64,000 bases of DNA, taken from NCBI GenBank assembly GCA_027587225.1, contig JAPDDQ010000001.1, positions 434,001 to 498,000 on the forward strand. Reading direction: 5' to 3'. This document shows, piece by piece, positions 9,643-17,772 of the stretch. Below the pieces are notes generated by a model. That model saw nothing but the letters and a program-made list of their open reading frames with translations. It had not been told where the DNA came from and searched no databases. This DNA is from Solirubrobacter taibaiensis (GTDB lineage: Bacteria > Actinomycetota > Thermoleophilia > Solirubrobacterales > Solirubrobacteraceae). Made by a program: the position numbers and the translations under genes. The number at the start of each line of letters is the position of its first letter. Position 1 is the stretch's first letter.

Positions 9643-10103
9643 TCGTCCTTGTCGACGCGCAAGACCTTGCCGGTGCGCGCGTCGACGTCCACGTCGACGT
9701 CGTTGCTGAAGCCGACCGTCCACACGAGGCGGCCGTCATCGTCATCGAGGTCGGCGTCGGTGAGGGTCGTGTTCCCGGCGCGCGGGGCGGCGGCGCGCAG
9801 GGCGCCGACGAGCGTGATCTTCGCCTGGTTGACCGTGCTCTCGCGGTCGTCGCGCGTGGTCTTGGTGACCTTGCTGCCGTTGAGGGACACATGCTTCTGC
9901 GTGCCGTCGGCGAACGTGACCTCCCAGCGGTTGCGCTCCTTGTCGAGCTCGTACGCCTTGGCCGAGATGCCCTTGGACGCGGTCTGCACGGCCTTCACGG
10001 CGTCGGACGAGGAGGCGGCGGTCGCGCCCGTGGCGGCGAAGATGGCCGTCCCGGCGACGGCGGCGGTGGTGGCGGTCACTCCAGCAATCGTGCGCTTCTT
10101 CAT
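9639..10103 (-). CDS. Secreted PepSY-domain protein
   Basis: The protein has 154 residues. The ATG at 10103 (MKKRTIAG) begins a normal signal peptide; a GTG three codons earlier is an alternative. The mature part carries PepSY-like repeats with KVLRVDKDD at the C-terminus and a typical 'VWTVGFSNDVDVDVDARTGKVL' strand pair. PepSY proteins are often periplasmic or cell-surface inhibitors or sensors, and are often encoded beside OmpR-type two-component systems, as here. It is convergent with the regulator (4-bp stop overlap) and may be one of its targets. Confidence 0.8.
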   Translation of the reverse strand: MKKRTIAGVTATTAAVAGTAIFAATGATAASSSDAVKAVQTASKGISAKAYELDKERNRWEVTFADGTQKHVSLNGSKVTKTTRDDRESTVNQAKITLVGALRAAAPRAGNTTLTDADLDDDDGRLVWTVGFSNDVDVDVDARTGKVLRVDKDD

Positions 10104-10162
10104 GAGGATCACGTTCGCGCGCCGCGGTAAGGCATCCCTGTGACTGATATGAGACTGCTCTT

Positions 10163-10990
10163 ATGAGCTTTGTCATCACGGGTGCGTCGGGCCAGCTCGG
10201 CCGGCTCGTCACCGCTGAGCTGTTGAAGACCGTCGATCCGTCGCAGCTGATCCTGCTGACCCGTACGCCGGACGCGCTGGACGTGCCCGGCGCGGACGTG
10301 CGCGCGTTCGACTGGGACGCCGCGTCGCCCGAGGCGTTCGCCGGTGGCGAGCGGATGCTCCTGATCAGCGGCAACGAGATCGGCCGGCGCGTCGAGGGCC
10401 ACAAGGCCACGGTCGACGCCGCCGTCGCTGCGGGCGTCGGCTTCATCGCCTACACGTCGATCCCGAATCCCTCCGACAACAACCCGATCGTGGTGGCGCC
10501 CGAGCACCGCGCGACCGAGGAGCACATCCGCGCGAGCGGGGCGGCCTGGGCGATGCTCCGCAACAACATCTACTTCGAGATCCAGGTGCCGGCCTACCAG
10601 GCGGCGCTCGCCACCGGTCGCCACGTGACCAACGGCGGACCGGTCGGGTTCGTGGCCCGCGCCGACTGCGCCCGGGCGGCGGCCGCGGTGCTCGCCGGCT
10701 CAGGTCACGACGGGCGCGAGTACGACATCACGGGGTCGGAAGCGCTCGGTCCGGTGGAGCTCGCAGCGCTGTTCTCCGAACTCGGCGGCAAGCCGGTGGA
10801 GCCGGTGGTCGTGAGCGACGACGACTACGCGAGCGGGCTGGTGAAGCACGCCGGGATGCCGGAGGTGGTCGCCGCGGCGTACGCGACGTTCGGCGCGGGC
10901 GCACGACTCGGCTACTCGGCCCTGGTCTCGCCCGCCGTGCGCGAGCTCACGGGCCGCGACCCGCTGACGCTGCGCGAGGTCCTTTCCTAA
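10163..10990 (+). CDS. NmrA-like NAD(P)H-dependent oxidoreductase (quinone oxidoreductase 2 type)
   Basis: The protein has 275 residues. An N-terminal Rossmann motif (FVITGASGQLGRLV) is followed by the short NmrA/QOR2 fold with 'YTSIPNP', 'EHRATEEHIRASG.AWAMLRNNIYFE' and a C-terminal TLREVL. The pattern fits the YtfG-type NAD(P)H:quinone oxidoreductases of the atypical SDR superfamily, which reduce quinones or act as redox sensors. The gene is convergent with a TetR gene. Both stops lie in one palindrome, which suggests a shared bidirectional terminator. Confidence 0.85.
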   Translation: MSFVITGASGQLGRLVTAELLKTVDPSQLILLTRTPDALDVPGADVRAFDWDAASPEAFAGGERMLLISGNEIGRRVEGHKATVDAAVAAGVGFIAYTSIPNPSDNNPIVVAPEHRATEEHIRASGAAWAMLRNNIYFEIQVPAYQAALATGRHVTNGGPVGFVARADCARAAAAVLAGSGHDGREYDITGSEALGPVELAALFSELGGKPVEPVVVSDDDYASGLVKHAGMPEVVAAAYATFGAGARLGYSALVSPAVRELTGRDPLTLREVLS

Positions 10991-11010
10991 AGCGGGACTG
11001 TCCCGCTTTA
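10988..11010. terminator. TAAAG...CTTTA palindrome, copy 3: supplies stops of two convergent genes
   Basis: The arms TAAAGCGGGA and TCCCGCTTTA flank CTG. The left TAA is the stop of the oxidoreductase gene on the plus strand, and the right TTA is the stop of the TetR gene on the minus strand. A 10-bp GC-rich hairpin between convergent genes with A/T-rich ends is a good candidate bidirectional terminator. Confidence 0.8.
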
Positions 11011-11574
11011 GAAAACGCGGTCGAGGTAGGCGTCAAGCGCCGCGACCACCTGCTCCGGCGTGCCGTCGCCGTAGATCAGCGGCTCGGCGAGTCCCGCGTT
11101 GAGCGCGAGCAGCGTCGTCGCCTCGCGCTCGGCGTCCGGGACCCCGGCCTGCTGGAGCATGTCGACGAAGATGTCCTGCAACTCCTTGAGGTCCTTGCGC
11201 AGCTCGGCGCCGAGCTCGGGGTTCCACGTGGCGCGGGACGCGAACGCGACGCTGACGCGGTAGCCCTTCGCGCGGCGTTCGTCGAGCGGGAGCAGCTCGA
11301 GCAGGATCGCGCGGATCGCCTCCTTCCACGAGGTGGCGCCCTCCGCCTGTTGCTCGGCGCGGTCACCGATCTCTTGACCCACCGTCCGGTAGGCGTGGCC
11401 GAGCATGTCGTCCTTGGTCTTGAAGTAGTGCTGGACAGTGCCGATCGACACGCCCGCGGCGGCGGCCACGGTGCGGATCGTGGCCGCTTCCAGCCCACCC
11501 TCCGCGACCACGTCGAGCAGCACCTCCGTGAGGCGCGCGCGGCGCTCGTCGTGGTCGACAGGGGCTGGTGTCAT
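11008..11574 (-). CDS. TetR-family transcriptional regulator
   Basis: The protein has 188 residues. The start at 11574 is chosen because it puts the helix-turn-helix near the N-terminus (LTEVLLDVVAEGGLEAATIRTVAAAAGVSIGTVQHYFKTKDDML), as is usual; the frame stays open further upstream without support. The C-terminal ligand domain resembles TetR_C_6-type regulators. It is divergent from a membrane protein gene 25 bp away. The palindrome CATAC-GCTT-GTATG overlaps its own start codon, so it probably represses itself and the neighbour. Confidence 0.88.
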   Translation of the reverse strand: MTPAPVDHDERRARLTEVLLDVVAEGGLEAATIRTVAAAAGVSIGTVQHYFKTKDDMLGHAYRTVGQEIGDRAEQQAEGATSWKEAIRAILLELLPLDERRAKGYRVSVAFASRATWNPELGAELRKDLKELQDIFVDMLQQAGVPDAEREATTLLALNAGLAEPLIYGDGTPEQVVAALDAYLDRVF

Positions 11575-11585
11575 ACGCTTGTATG
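11572..11585. promoter_or_regulatory. Candidate TetR operator
   Basis: CATAC and GTATG half-sites separated by GCTT lie across the start of the TetR gene, 14 bp before the divergent gene's ATG. The symmetry and position fit autoregulation by the adjacent TetR protein. Binding is inferred. Confidence 0.5.
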
Positions 11586-11598
11586 GTACTTTGGTCTC

Positions 11599-12186
11599 AT
11601 GCCCGCCAAGTTCAGCGTCCAGTACGAGGGACGAAGTATCGAGGTCGTGCCCGATGCGATCACTGAACGCGATCGGGTGCGGCTGCTGGTGGACGGGGAG
11701 ACCGTCGCCGAGACCAAGGCGAACGGCAAGCAGACCGTCCTGGCCGGAGACGGGTTCGAGGTCCGGGCGGTGATGCCGTTCTGGGGCGGCAGCGTGACGA
11801 GCGCGTCGCTGATCGCCGGGGACGCCGAGATCGAGCTGCATCCCGAGCCGGGCACACGCGCGGCGCGGCGAGCCGACTTCGCGCGGCGGCACCCGCGTGT
11901 GTACGCCTCGCGGCATGTGCTGCAGGGCGCCGCGCAGGTGGCGGCGGCGATCGTCGGGATCGGGTTCCTGCTGCGGCTGCTCCCGTCGGTTCCGTGGCCC
12001 TCCATCGACTTCCCGGACCTCCCGCGGATCAACCTGCCCGACCTGCCGCTGCCGTCGATCCAGATCGACCTCGAACTGCCGGGCTGGGTCCAGGCCGTGC
12101 TCGATTCCAAGCCGTACTGGGTGCCGATCGTCGTCGGTCTCCTGCTCGCCTCGAGGGAACTCAAGCGCCGCAAGAAGCTACGGTGA
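11599..12186 (+). CDS. Uncharacterised protein with C-terminal membrane segments
   Basis: The protein has 195 residues. The N-terminal half is a soluble beta-rich stretch (FSVQYEGRSIEVVPDAITERDRVRLLVDG). It is followed by a hydrophobic helix (GAAQVAAAIVGIGFLLRLLP), a segment rich in repeated 'DLP' and 'LP' (DFPDLPRINLPDLPLPSIQIDLELP), and a second helix (PYWVPIVVGLLLAS) with a basic tail. I recognise no family. The 5' leader is very short and contains the TetR palindrome, so it is likely controlled by that repressor. Confidence 0.7.
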   Translation: MPAKFSVQYEGRSIEVVPDAITERDRVRLLVDGETVAETKANGKQTVLAGDGFEVRAVMPFWGGSVTSASLIAGDAEIELHPEPGTRAARRADFARRHPRVYASRHVLQGAAQVAAAIVGIGFLLRLLPSVPWPSIDFPDLPRINLPDLPLPSIQIDLELPGWVQAVLDSKPYWVPIVVGLLLASRELKRRKKLR

Positions 12187-12190
12187 GTCC

Positions 12191-12778
12191 GTGCTCGAGA
12201 TCGACACGCCGCACGGCCCGGCGCACGCTCACCCACACCTCGTCGACGGCGCTGCGACCGTGCTCGTGCTCGGGCACGGCGCCGGTGGCGGGGTCGGCGC
12301 GCCGGACCTGAAGGCGGCGACGCAGACCGCCAACGAGGCCGGCGTCTCGGTGTACCTGATCGAGCAGCCTTATCGGGTGGCGGGGCGCAAGTCGCCGGCG
12401 CCCGCGCCGCAGCTCGACACGGCCTGGACCGCCGTGTGTGCCGGGCTGCCGGTCGAGGGACTGCGGCTGCTGGTCGGCGGGCGCTCGTCGGGCGCGCGTG
12501 TGGCCTGTCGGACAGCGGACGCGGTCGGCGCGGCGGGCGTGCTCTGCCTCGCGTTCCCGCTGCACCCGCCGGGACGGCCGGAGAAGACACGCCTGCCAGA
12601 GCTCGAGGGCGTGACCGTGCCGGTGCTGATCATCCAGGGCGAGAGCGACCCGTTCGGGATGCCGCCGGAGGCGCCGAACCGCGAGATCGTGAAGCTGCGC
12701 GGCAACCACAGCCTGCGCAGCGACGTGAACGGTTTGCGCGAAGCCGTGCGCGCGTTCGTGACGCGCGCGGGCTCCTAG
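12191..12778 (+). CDS. Alpha/beta hydrolase, KANL3/Tex30-like small family
   Basis: The protein has 195 residues and starts at GTG 12191. It shows an oxyanion-type LVLGHGAGGG, a nucleophile elbow GGRSSGA (Ser99), an acid in IQGESDPFG and a base in LRGNHSL, so the catalytic triad appears complete. The length and the lack of a lid match the small soluble hydrolases annotated as dienelactone-hydrolase or Tex30-like. The substrate is unknown. It follows the membrane protein gene by 4 bp and may share its transcript. Its stop overlaps that of the convergent hypothetical gene. Confidence 0.8.
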   Translation: MLEIDTPHGPAHAHPHLVDGAATVLVLGHGAGGGVGAPDLKAATQTANEAGVSVYLIEQPYRVAGRKSPAPAPQLDTAWTAVCAGLPVEGLRLLVGGRSSGARVACRTADAVGAAGVLCLAFPLHPPGRPEKTRLPELEGVTVPVLIIQGESDPFGMPPEAPNREIVKLRGNHSLRSDVNGLREAVRAFVTRAGS

Positions 12779-13182
12779 ATCGCGGGGACGATCGCGACGT
12801 CGATCAGCCGCGCGCAGGTCGCCTTGGCGCGGGCCGGCGTGAGCATCAGCTCGTCCAGCATCCCGCGCAGCGTGCGGGCCGCGAGCGTGGGGGAGAGCCG
12901 TGCGGGACGGACGCTGACCGCGCAGACGAGGCGCACGTACGCCGTGCCGCGCTGAGCGGCGACGCGTTCGACGGCGAAGGAGTCCAGGTGATACCCGTCG
13001 CCCTCGAGCGTGGCGTGCTCGTGGCGGTGCTCGACGTCACCGAGCAGCTCAGCGGCCCAATCCGTGTTCGTGCGCTGTGCGCATACGCAGTCCACGGCCC
13101 ATACGCCGACGACTTCTGCGCGCTTGACGACGCGGTCTTGCAGCTCAGTGGCTGGGCGTGCTGGTGCTGCGATCACGGCCAT
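12775..13182 (-). CDS. Hypothetical protein, 135 residues
   Basis: The ATG at 13182 is preceded by a good ribosome site (AGGAGAG). A longer in-frame extension lacks support. The product is soluble, has two closely spaced Cys (VDCVCAQR) and many His/Glu in the middle (DVEHRHEHATLEGDGYH), and ends in a helical segment. I recognise no family. It lies 53 bp downstream of the MocR-type gene on the same strand and could be in its transcript. Confidence 0.65.
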   Translation of the reverse strand: MAVIAAPARPATELQDRVVKRAEVVGVWAVDCVCAQRTNTDWAAELLGDVEHRHEHATLEGDGYHLDSFAVERVAAQRGTAYVRLVCAVSVRPARLSPTLAARTLRGMLDELMLTPARAKATCARLIDVAIVPAI

Positions 13183-13235
13183 GTTCTCTCCTGATCCCGA
13201 CTCTCCGCGGACGGTCTTCCCGTCTGTCTGACGAT

Positions 13236-14624
13236 TTACACCTGAGACGGCGCGTTTGGCAGCATGTTGGACAGGAGCTCGACCGCGCGGTCGAGCGCCG
13301 GTTCGGCGAGCGCGCCGTAGCCCAGGACGAGGCCGGTGCTGCCGCCCGGTTCGAAGCGGTGCAGGCCGAGCGGTTCGACGCCGACGCCGTGCTGCGCGGC
13401 GTGCTCGACCATGGCGTGCTCGTCGATCTCCCCCTCGGCGAGGACGAACAGGCCGGCGGGCGGCGCCTCGCGGACCGTGAGCTGTGGGAGGCGCCGGGCG
13501 AGCGCGCTGAGGAGCGCGGCGCGACGGCTCGCGTACTGGGTGCGCATGCGGCGCAGGTGGCGGTCGAGCTCTCCGCGTTCGAGGAAGTCGGTGAACGCGA
13601 GCTGCGTGATCACGTCGCCGCCGGTGGCCTCCACGGCGCGCGTCGTCGTCAGCGGCCACGTCAGCCATGAGGGCGTCAGCATCCAGCCGAGCCGCAGCCC
13701 GGGCGCAAGCCGCTTGCTCGCGCTGCCGAGCAGCACGACCCGTTCCGGCGCGAGGCCCTGGACCGCGCCGGGGCGCTGCTCGGACAGCTCGGAGTCGTAG
13801 TCGTCCTCGATGATCAGCGCGTCGTGGTCGGAGGCCCACTGGACGAGGGCGGCGCGGCGCTCGCGGCTCAGGGTCGCGCCGGTCGGGAACTGGTGCGCGG
13901 GCGTGACCAGCACCGCGCGGACATCGTGCAGCGCGTCCACACGCAGGCCGTCGGCGTCGACCGGGACCGGGACGACGCCGAGCCCCGCCTGCTCGATCGC
14001 CAACCGCGCCGGATGCCAGCCCGGGTCCTCCACGGCGACGCGGTCCGCCCCGGTGCGAGCCAGGAGTCGGCACAGCTCCACGAACCCGGCGCGGAACCCG
14101 CCGCAGACGATCAGGTGCTCGGGGTCCGCGGCCGCGCCGCGTGAGCGGGCGAGCTGGGCCGCGAGCGTCTCGCGGAGCTGCGGCAGGCCGCGTGGGTCTG
14201 GCTCCCCGAGGGTCGCGAACGGGGCTTGACGCCAGGCGGCGCGGAGCGAACGCAGCCACGCGTCGGCGGGGAAGCCGGCGAGGTCGGGGACGCCGGGCCG
14301 CAGGTCGTACGCGAACGTGGGGTGCAGCGAGCGCGCCGGCTCCCGCGGGCGCTGCTGGACGGCCGCGGCGACGCGCACGGGCGCGCCCTGCCGCATCGCG
14401 AGGTAGCCCTCCGACGCGAGTTGGCCGTAGGCCTCGGTGATGACGCCGCGCGAGACGTCGAGCGCGGTCGCGAGCGCCCGGGTCGACGGCAACGCCGCGC
14501 CCGCGGGGATCCGCCCGGCCTGGATTCCTTCGCGCAGCTGGCGCTCGACCTGCTCGTGCAGGGGGAGGTCGCCGTCGCGATCAAGCGGGTCAACTGGTCC
14601 TCTCTCGACGGGCACAACTGGCAC
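13236..14624 (-). CDS. MocR/PdxR-type transcriptional regulator (GntR HTH plus aminotransferase domain)
   Basis: The protein has 462 residues and starts at GTG 14624. A GntR-type winged helix (LPLHEQVERQLREGIQAGRIPAGAALPSTRALATALDVSRGVITEAYGQL) is fused to a fold-I aminotransferase domain. The PLP lysine lies in GSASKRLAPGLRLGW (Lys304) and the upstream Asp/Tyr pair in IIEDDYDSE. MocR proteins bind PLP and regulate PLP synthesis, GABA or amino-acid genes. No pdx gene is adjacent; instead a flavoprotein gene is divergent, 36 bp away. Start choice is moderate because nearby GTGs are also in frame. Confidence 0.88.
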   Translation of the reverse strand: MPVVPVERGPVDPLDRDGDLPLHEQVERQLREGIQAGRIPAGAALPSTRALATALDVSRGVITEAYGQLASEGYLAMRQGAPVRVAAAVQQRPREPARSLHPTFAYDLRPGVPDLAGFPADAWLRSLRAAWRQAPFATLGEPDPRGLPQLRETLAAQLARSRGAAADPEHLIVCGGFRAGFVELCRLLARTGADRVAVEDPGWHPARLAIEQAGLGVVPVPVDADGLRVDALHDVRAVLVTPAHQFPTGATLSRERRAALVQWASDHDALIIEDDYDSELSEQRPGAVQGLAPERVVLLGSASKRLAPGLRLGWMLTPSWLTWPLTTTRAVEATGGDVITQLAFTDFLERGELDRHLRRMRTQYASRRAALLSALARRLPQLTVREAPPAGLFVLAEGEIDEHAMVEHAAQHGVGVEPLGLHRFEPGGSTGLVLGYGALAEPALDRAVELLSNMLPNAPSQV

Positions 14625-14652
14625 TGTAATTCCGACCAGCTTCGGCGTAGCT
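14591..14652. promoter_or_regulatory. Candidate MocR operator region
   Basis: The short divergent spacer and the start of the MocR gene contain two direct half-sites, AACTGGTCC (about 14591) and AACTGGCAC (about 14616), and an inverted one, CCGACCAGCTT (about 14642). Repeated CTGGT-like half-sites in a divergent spacer are typical of MocR targets, so autoregulation and control of the flavoprotein gene are likely. Confidence 0.4.
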
Positions 14653-14660
14653 TGCGGTGC

Positions 14661-15824
14661 ATGGAGACGATCACGATCGTCGGCGCAGGGGTCGCGGGGC
14701 TCACCGCGGCGATCGCGTGCGCCGAGGCCGGTGCGCCGGTCGTGCTCTACGACGCGCACGGTGAGCCCGGCGGCCGCGCCCGCTCACTGGATGCGCCGTA
14801 CCGGGCGAACCTCGGCCCGCACGTGCTCTACAGCGACGGTGCGCTGTGGGGATGGCTGAAGGAGCGTGACCTGCTCCCGCCGTCGACCGGGATCCCGTAC
14901 ACCGGGCTGCGGCTGCGTTGGGGCGGCGCGATCCATCGGACGCCGCCGCTTGCGCTGATCCCGTCGATGCTCAAGCTGCGCGGCCGCCGCGCGCCGGACG
15001 ACGAGTCGTTCCGCGCGTGGGCCTCGAGCCACGGCGGGGAACGCACGGCCGAGTGGCTGTCGGCGCTCGCCGGTGTCTACACCTTCCACCACGACCCGGG
15101 TGAGCTGTCGGCCGCGTTCGTCTGGGAGCGCACGAGCCGGCTCGCGAGCCCGCCGCCCTCCGTGCGGTTCCTGATCGGCGGCTGGAGCGCGCTCGTGCAT
15201 GCGCTCGTCAACCGCGCCCGGCAGCTGGGCGTGGAGTTCCGGTTCGGCGAGCGCGTGAGCGAGTTGCCGGCGACGCCGACGATCGTCGCGGTCGAGCCGT
15301 CCGACGCCCGCGCGCTGCTCGACGACCCCTCGCTGCACTGGACCAGCGGCCACACCGTCTGCATCGACCTCGCGCTGGAGAGCCGCCGCGGCGACCCGTT
15401 CGTCGTCTCGGATCTGGACGAGTGCGGCTGGGTAGAGCGCTACACCGCCGCCGACCGGACCCTCGCGCCCGCGGGGCAGGAGCTCGTCCAGGCGCAGATG
15501 CCCGTCCGTCCCGGTGAGTCCCACGACGGCACGACCCGCCGCCTCGAGGCCCTCCTCGACCTCGCGTTCCCCGACCGCGCCACCCGCACCGTCTGGCACC
15601 GCCGGATGGTGATGCACGGCCGCACGGGCGCCCTCGACCTCCCCGGGACGACCTGGCGCGACCGCCCAGCGCTCGACCGCGGAGACGGCGTGTTCCTCGC
15701 GGGCGACTGGGTGGCCGCGCCCGGGTTGTTGGCCGAGGTCGCGTGGAAGAGCGCGGTGGAGGCGGGGGCCATGGCGGTCCGCGCGGCGACCGCGGTCCCC
15801 ACGCCGCTGCGGCGCGTGGCGTAG
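14661..15824 (+). CDS. FAD-dependent amine oxidase/phytoene-desaturase-like protein
   Basis: The protein has 387 residues. The N-terminal dinucleotide motif (TIVGAGVAGLTAAIACAEAG) is followed by 'YDAHGEPGGRARSL', the usual second FAD motif of the phytoene-desaturase/amine-oxidase fold. The C-terminus has VFLAGDWVAAPGLLAEVAWKSAVEAG, the third FAD contact. At under 400 residues it is shorter than true carotenoid desaturases (about 500), and no carotenoid genes are adjacent. It is probably an oxidoreductase on a small hydrophobic or amine substrate. It is divergent from, and probably controlled by, the MocR gene. Confidence 0.8.
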   Translation: METITIVGAGVAGLTAAIACAEAGAPVVLYDAHGEPGGRARSLDAPYRANLGPHVLYSDGALWGWLKERDLLPPSTGIPYTGLRLRWGGAIHRTPPLALIPSMLKLRGRRAPDDESFRAWASSHGGERTAEWLSALAGVYTFHHDPGELSAAFVWERTSRLASPPPSVRFLIGGWSALVHALVNRARQLGVEFRFGERVSELPATPTIVAVEPSDARALLDDPSLHWTSGHTVCIDLALESRRGDPFVVSDLDECGWVERYTAADRTLAPAGQELVQAQMPVRPGESHDGTTRRLEALLDLAFPDRATRTVWHRRMVMHGRTGALDLPGTTWRDRPALDRGDGVFLAGDWVAAPGLLAEVAWKSAVEAGAMAVRAATAVPTPLRRVA

Positions 15825-15891
15825 GGCGCGTCTTTGTTGCTCCGCGGCGGGATCGGCGAACTGCGCTGGTGAGGGAGTGGTGTGCCGCCGT

Positions 15892-16287
15892 TTACGCGGT
15901 GCGAGCCAAAGCCGCGGCGCACACCGTCGCCACGACCAACTCGGCCGTCGCGACCCACATGGACCAGTGCCACCCGATCTCGCGCCCCGAACGATCGAAC
16001 AGCACGTAGGGCGGCGCGACGAGCCACCACAGGACGAACGCGGTTCCGAAGAACAGCAGCACCGCGACGATCCCGGCCACCAACCGGTCGGGCCAGCGCC
16101 AGCAGATCGCTCCGCACAGCGCGGCGGACAGTCCCAGCCCGCCCGCGACGTCGGGAATGCGCGGCAGCCATGCCGGGCTGAGCAGGCCCGTCTCGGGCAC
16201 GAGCGCGATGCCTTCGACGGAACCGAGCTGGGAGAACACCGCGGCGGAGAGGCCGGCGATGATCAGGATCAGCGGGAGGCGCGGCAC
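15892..16287 (-). CDS. Small integral membrane protein, four predicted helices
   Basis: The protein has 131 residues and starts at GTG 16287. Helices: LPLILIIAGLSAAVFSQL, IPDVAGGLGLSAALCGAICW, LVAGIVAVLLFFGTAFVLWWLV and WVATAELVVATVCAAALA. I recognise no family. It is divergent from the 482-residue hypothetical gene, 36 bp away, and convergent with the flavoprotein gene. Confidence 0.7.
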   Translation of the reverse strand: MPRLPLILIIAGLSAAVFSQLGSVEGIALVPETGLLSPAWLPRIPDVAGGLGLSAALCGAICWRWPDRLVAGIVAVLLFFGTAFVLWWLVAPPYVLFDRSGREIGWHWSMWVATAELVVATVCAAALARTA

Positions 16288-16323
16288 GAGGCACAGTGTG
16301 CACGGAGCGGATAGCGTCGCGCC

Positions 16324-17772
16324 GTGCGCAACCTCTTCCGCGCCCTGCGGGGCAAGCCTGTCGAGCTCTCGCCCAAGCAGCACGAGAAGATGGCGAAGGC
16401 GCAGGCGCGCGCGGACCAGATGATCGCCGAGGCTGAGGCTCGAGGTCGGAAGGCGCAGGAGGACTACGCGGCGTTCAGACAGCAGGAAGGGCTCCCGGAC
16501 CAGCAGCTGCCGACGACGCTGGGCGAGCTGTTCCAGCAGGCCAAGACCGAGCTTGGCGGCACGTTCGACGACCGTCGCGACGTGCTCGATCCTGGCCCCG
16601 GCGCCGACCTCAACCGCCCGCCCGCGGAGATCGAGGACGAGCGGGAGCGCGCGCACATCGCCGCGACGGAACGCGCCCACCGCGACCAAGCCCGCGCGCC
16701 GTACAGCGCGCCAAAGCTTCCCCAACTCAGGTTCACCCGCGTCGGCACGAACGCCACCGACCAGCTCGCCCACATCAGCGCGGTGCTGAGGACGGTGGAC
16801 CCGGCCCGGGTCTTCGGCGTCTACCGCGTCCCCGATCGCTTCGACCTGAGCCGCGGCAGCGAGAAGGACGCGTACGTGGAGTGGGAGATCGCGCACGCGC
16901 CCGACGCCCTCCAGAACGCGCCGGCACCGGTCGCGATGAGCGCGCTGAGCCGCGGCACGCACCTCGTCCTGCGCGCCCCCGGCGACCTGGCACCGCTCGA
17001 CGAGGACGTGATGGGCGCCGCGATCGCACAGGCCGACCTCCAGCCCGAGGACTGCTTCGGCCTCACCCGCGCCCTCACCATCCGCGGCACCGAGGCCAGC
17101 GACGATGTGAGCTGGAACGCGCACATCGAGGGCACGCTGCTGTTCGCGCGCACCGACGTCGCGCGCGCCTTCACCGAGACCGCGCCGCACACCACGCTCA
17201 ACGCCCCGTTCCACCTCGAGCTGCTCGATTGGGAGGCCGTGGCCGCCTGGAACGCGCCGTGGCGCTTCGGTGGGCCGCGCACGCCGGCCCCGCTCCCGCA
17301 CCTGCCGAGCTCGTGGCAGGAGCTCCTCGTCGCCCACCTGGAGATCGTCGGGATCGCGCCGCACGACTGCTACGGCGTCCAGGTCACGCGCACGCGCACC
17401 GGCGGCCTCGCCGACCTCTCACTCGCGAGCTTCCGCAAGAACTTCACGCGCCCGAAGCTCCCGTGCGCGGACGGCACGCCCCGGCCGCGCGTGCAGACCG
17501 CGCAGACCCTCGTGCTGGCCTACCGCGACCGCCCCGAGTACGCCGAGGGCCGCGCCCGCTGGAGCGTCTACCAGCGCGACGTCCTCAGGGCCCGCCTCGA
17601 CCACCGCACGAACGAGCGCGAGCCGATCGTCGTCGACGACCGCCCGCGTCCCTCGTTCGCCGAGGAGGTGTTCGACCTGTTCAACCCCCTCGACCCGATC
17701 TCGCCCCTGCCGCAGATCCGCAACCGCAACGCGCGGCCGAGCCTCGGCCCCTACTGCGGCGAATTGCCCTAA
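16324..17772 (+). CDS. Uncharacterised soluble protein, 482 residues
   Basis: It starts at GTG 16324. The first 45 residues form an Ala/Glu/Lys-rich helix (SPKQHEKMAKAQARADQMIAEAEARGRKAQEDYAAF), likely coiled coil. The rest is mixed alpha/beta with two similar halves, each containing a WE/LDWE motif and a 'PEDCFGLT' or 'PHDCYGVQ' stretch, suggesting an internal duplication. There is no signal peptide and no membrane helix. Family and role are unknown. The stop overlaps the convergent secreted-protein gene. Confidence 0.7.
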   Translation: MRNLFRALRGKPVELSPKQHEKMAKAQARADQMIAEAEARGRKAQEDYAAFRQQEGLPDQQLPTTLGELFQQAKTELGGTFDDRRDVLDPGPGADLNRPPAEIEDERERAHIAATERAHRDQARAPYSAPKLPQLRFTRVGTNATDQLAHISAVLRTVDPARVFGVYRVPDRFDLSRGSEKDAYVEWEIAHAPDALQNAPAPVAMSALSRGTHLVLRAPGDLAPLDEDVMGAAIAQADLQPEDCFGLTRALTIRGTEASDDVSWNAHIEGTLLFARTDVARAFTETAPHTTLNAPFHLELLDWEAVAAWNAPWRFGGPRTPAPLPHLPSSWQELLVAHLEIVGIAPHDCYGVQVTRTRTGGLADLSLASFRKNFTRPKLPCADGTPRPRVQTAQTLVLAYRDRPEYAEGRARWSVYQRDVLRARLDHRTNEREPIVVDDRPRPSFAEEVFDLFNPLDPISPLPQIRNRNARPSLGPYCGELP

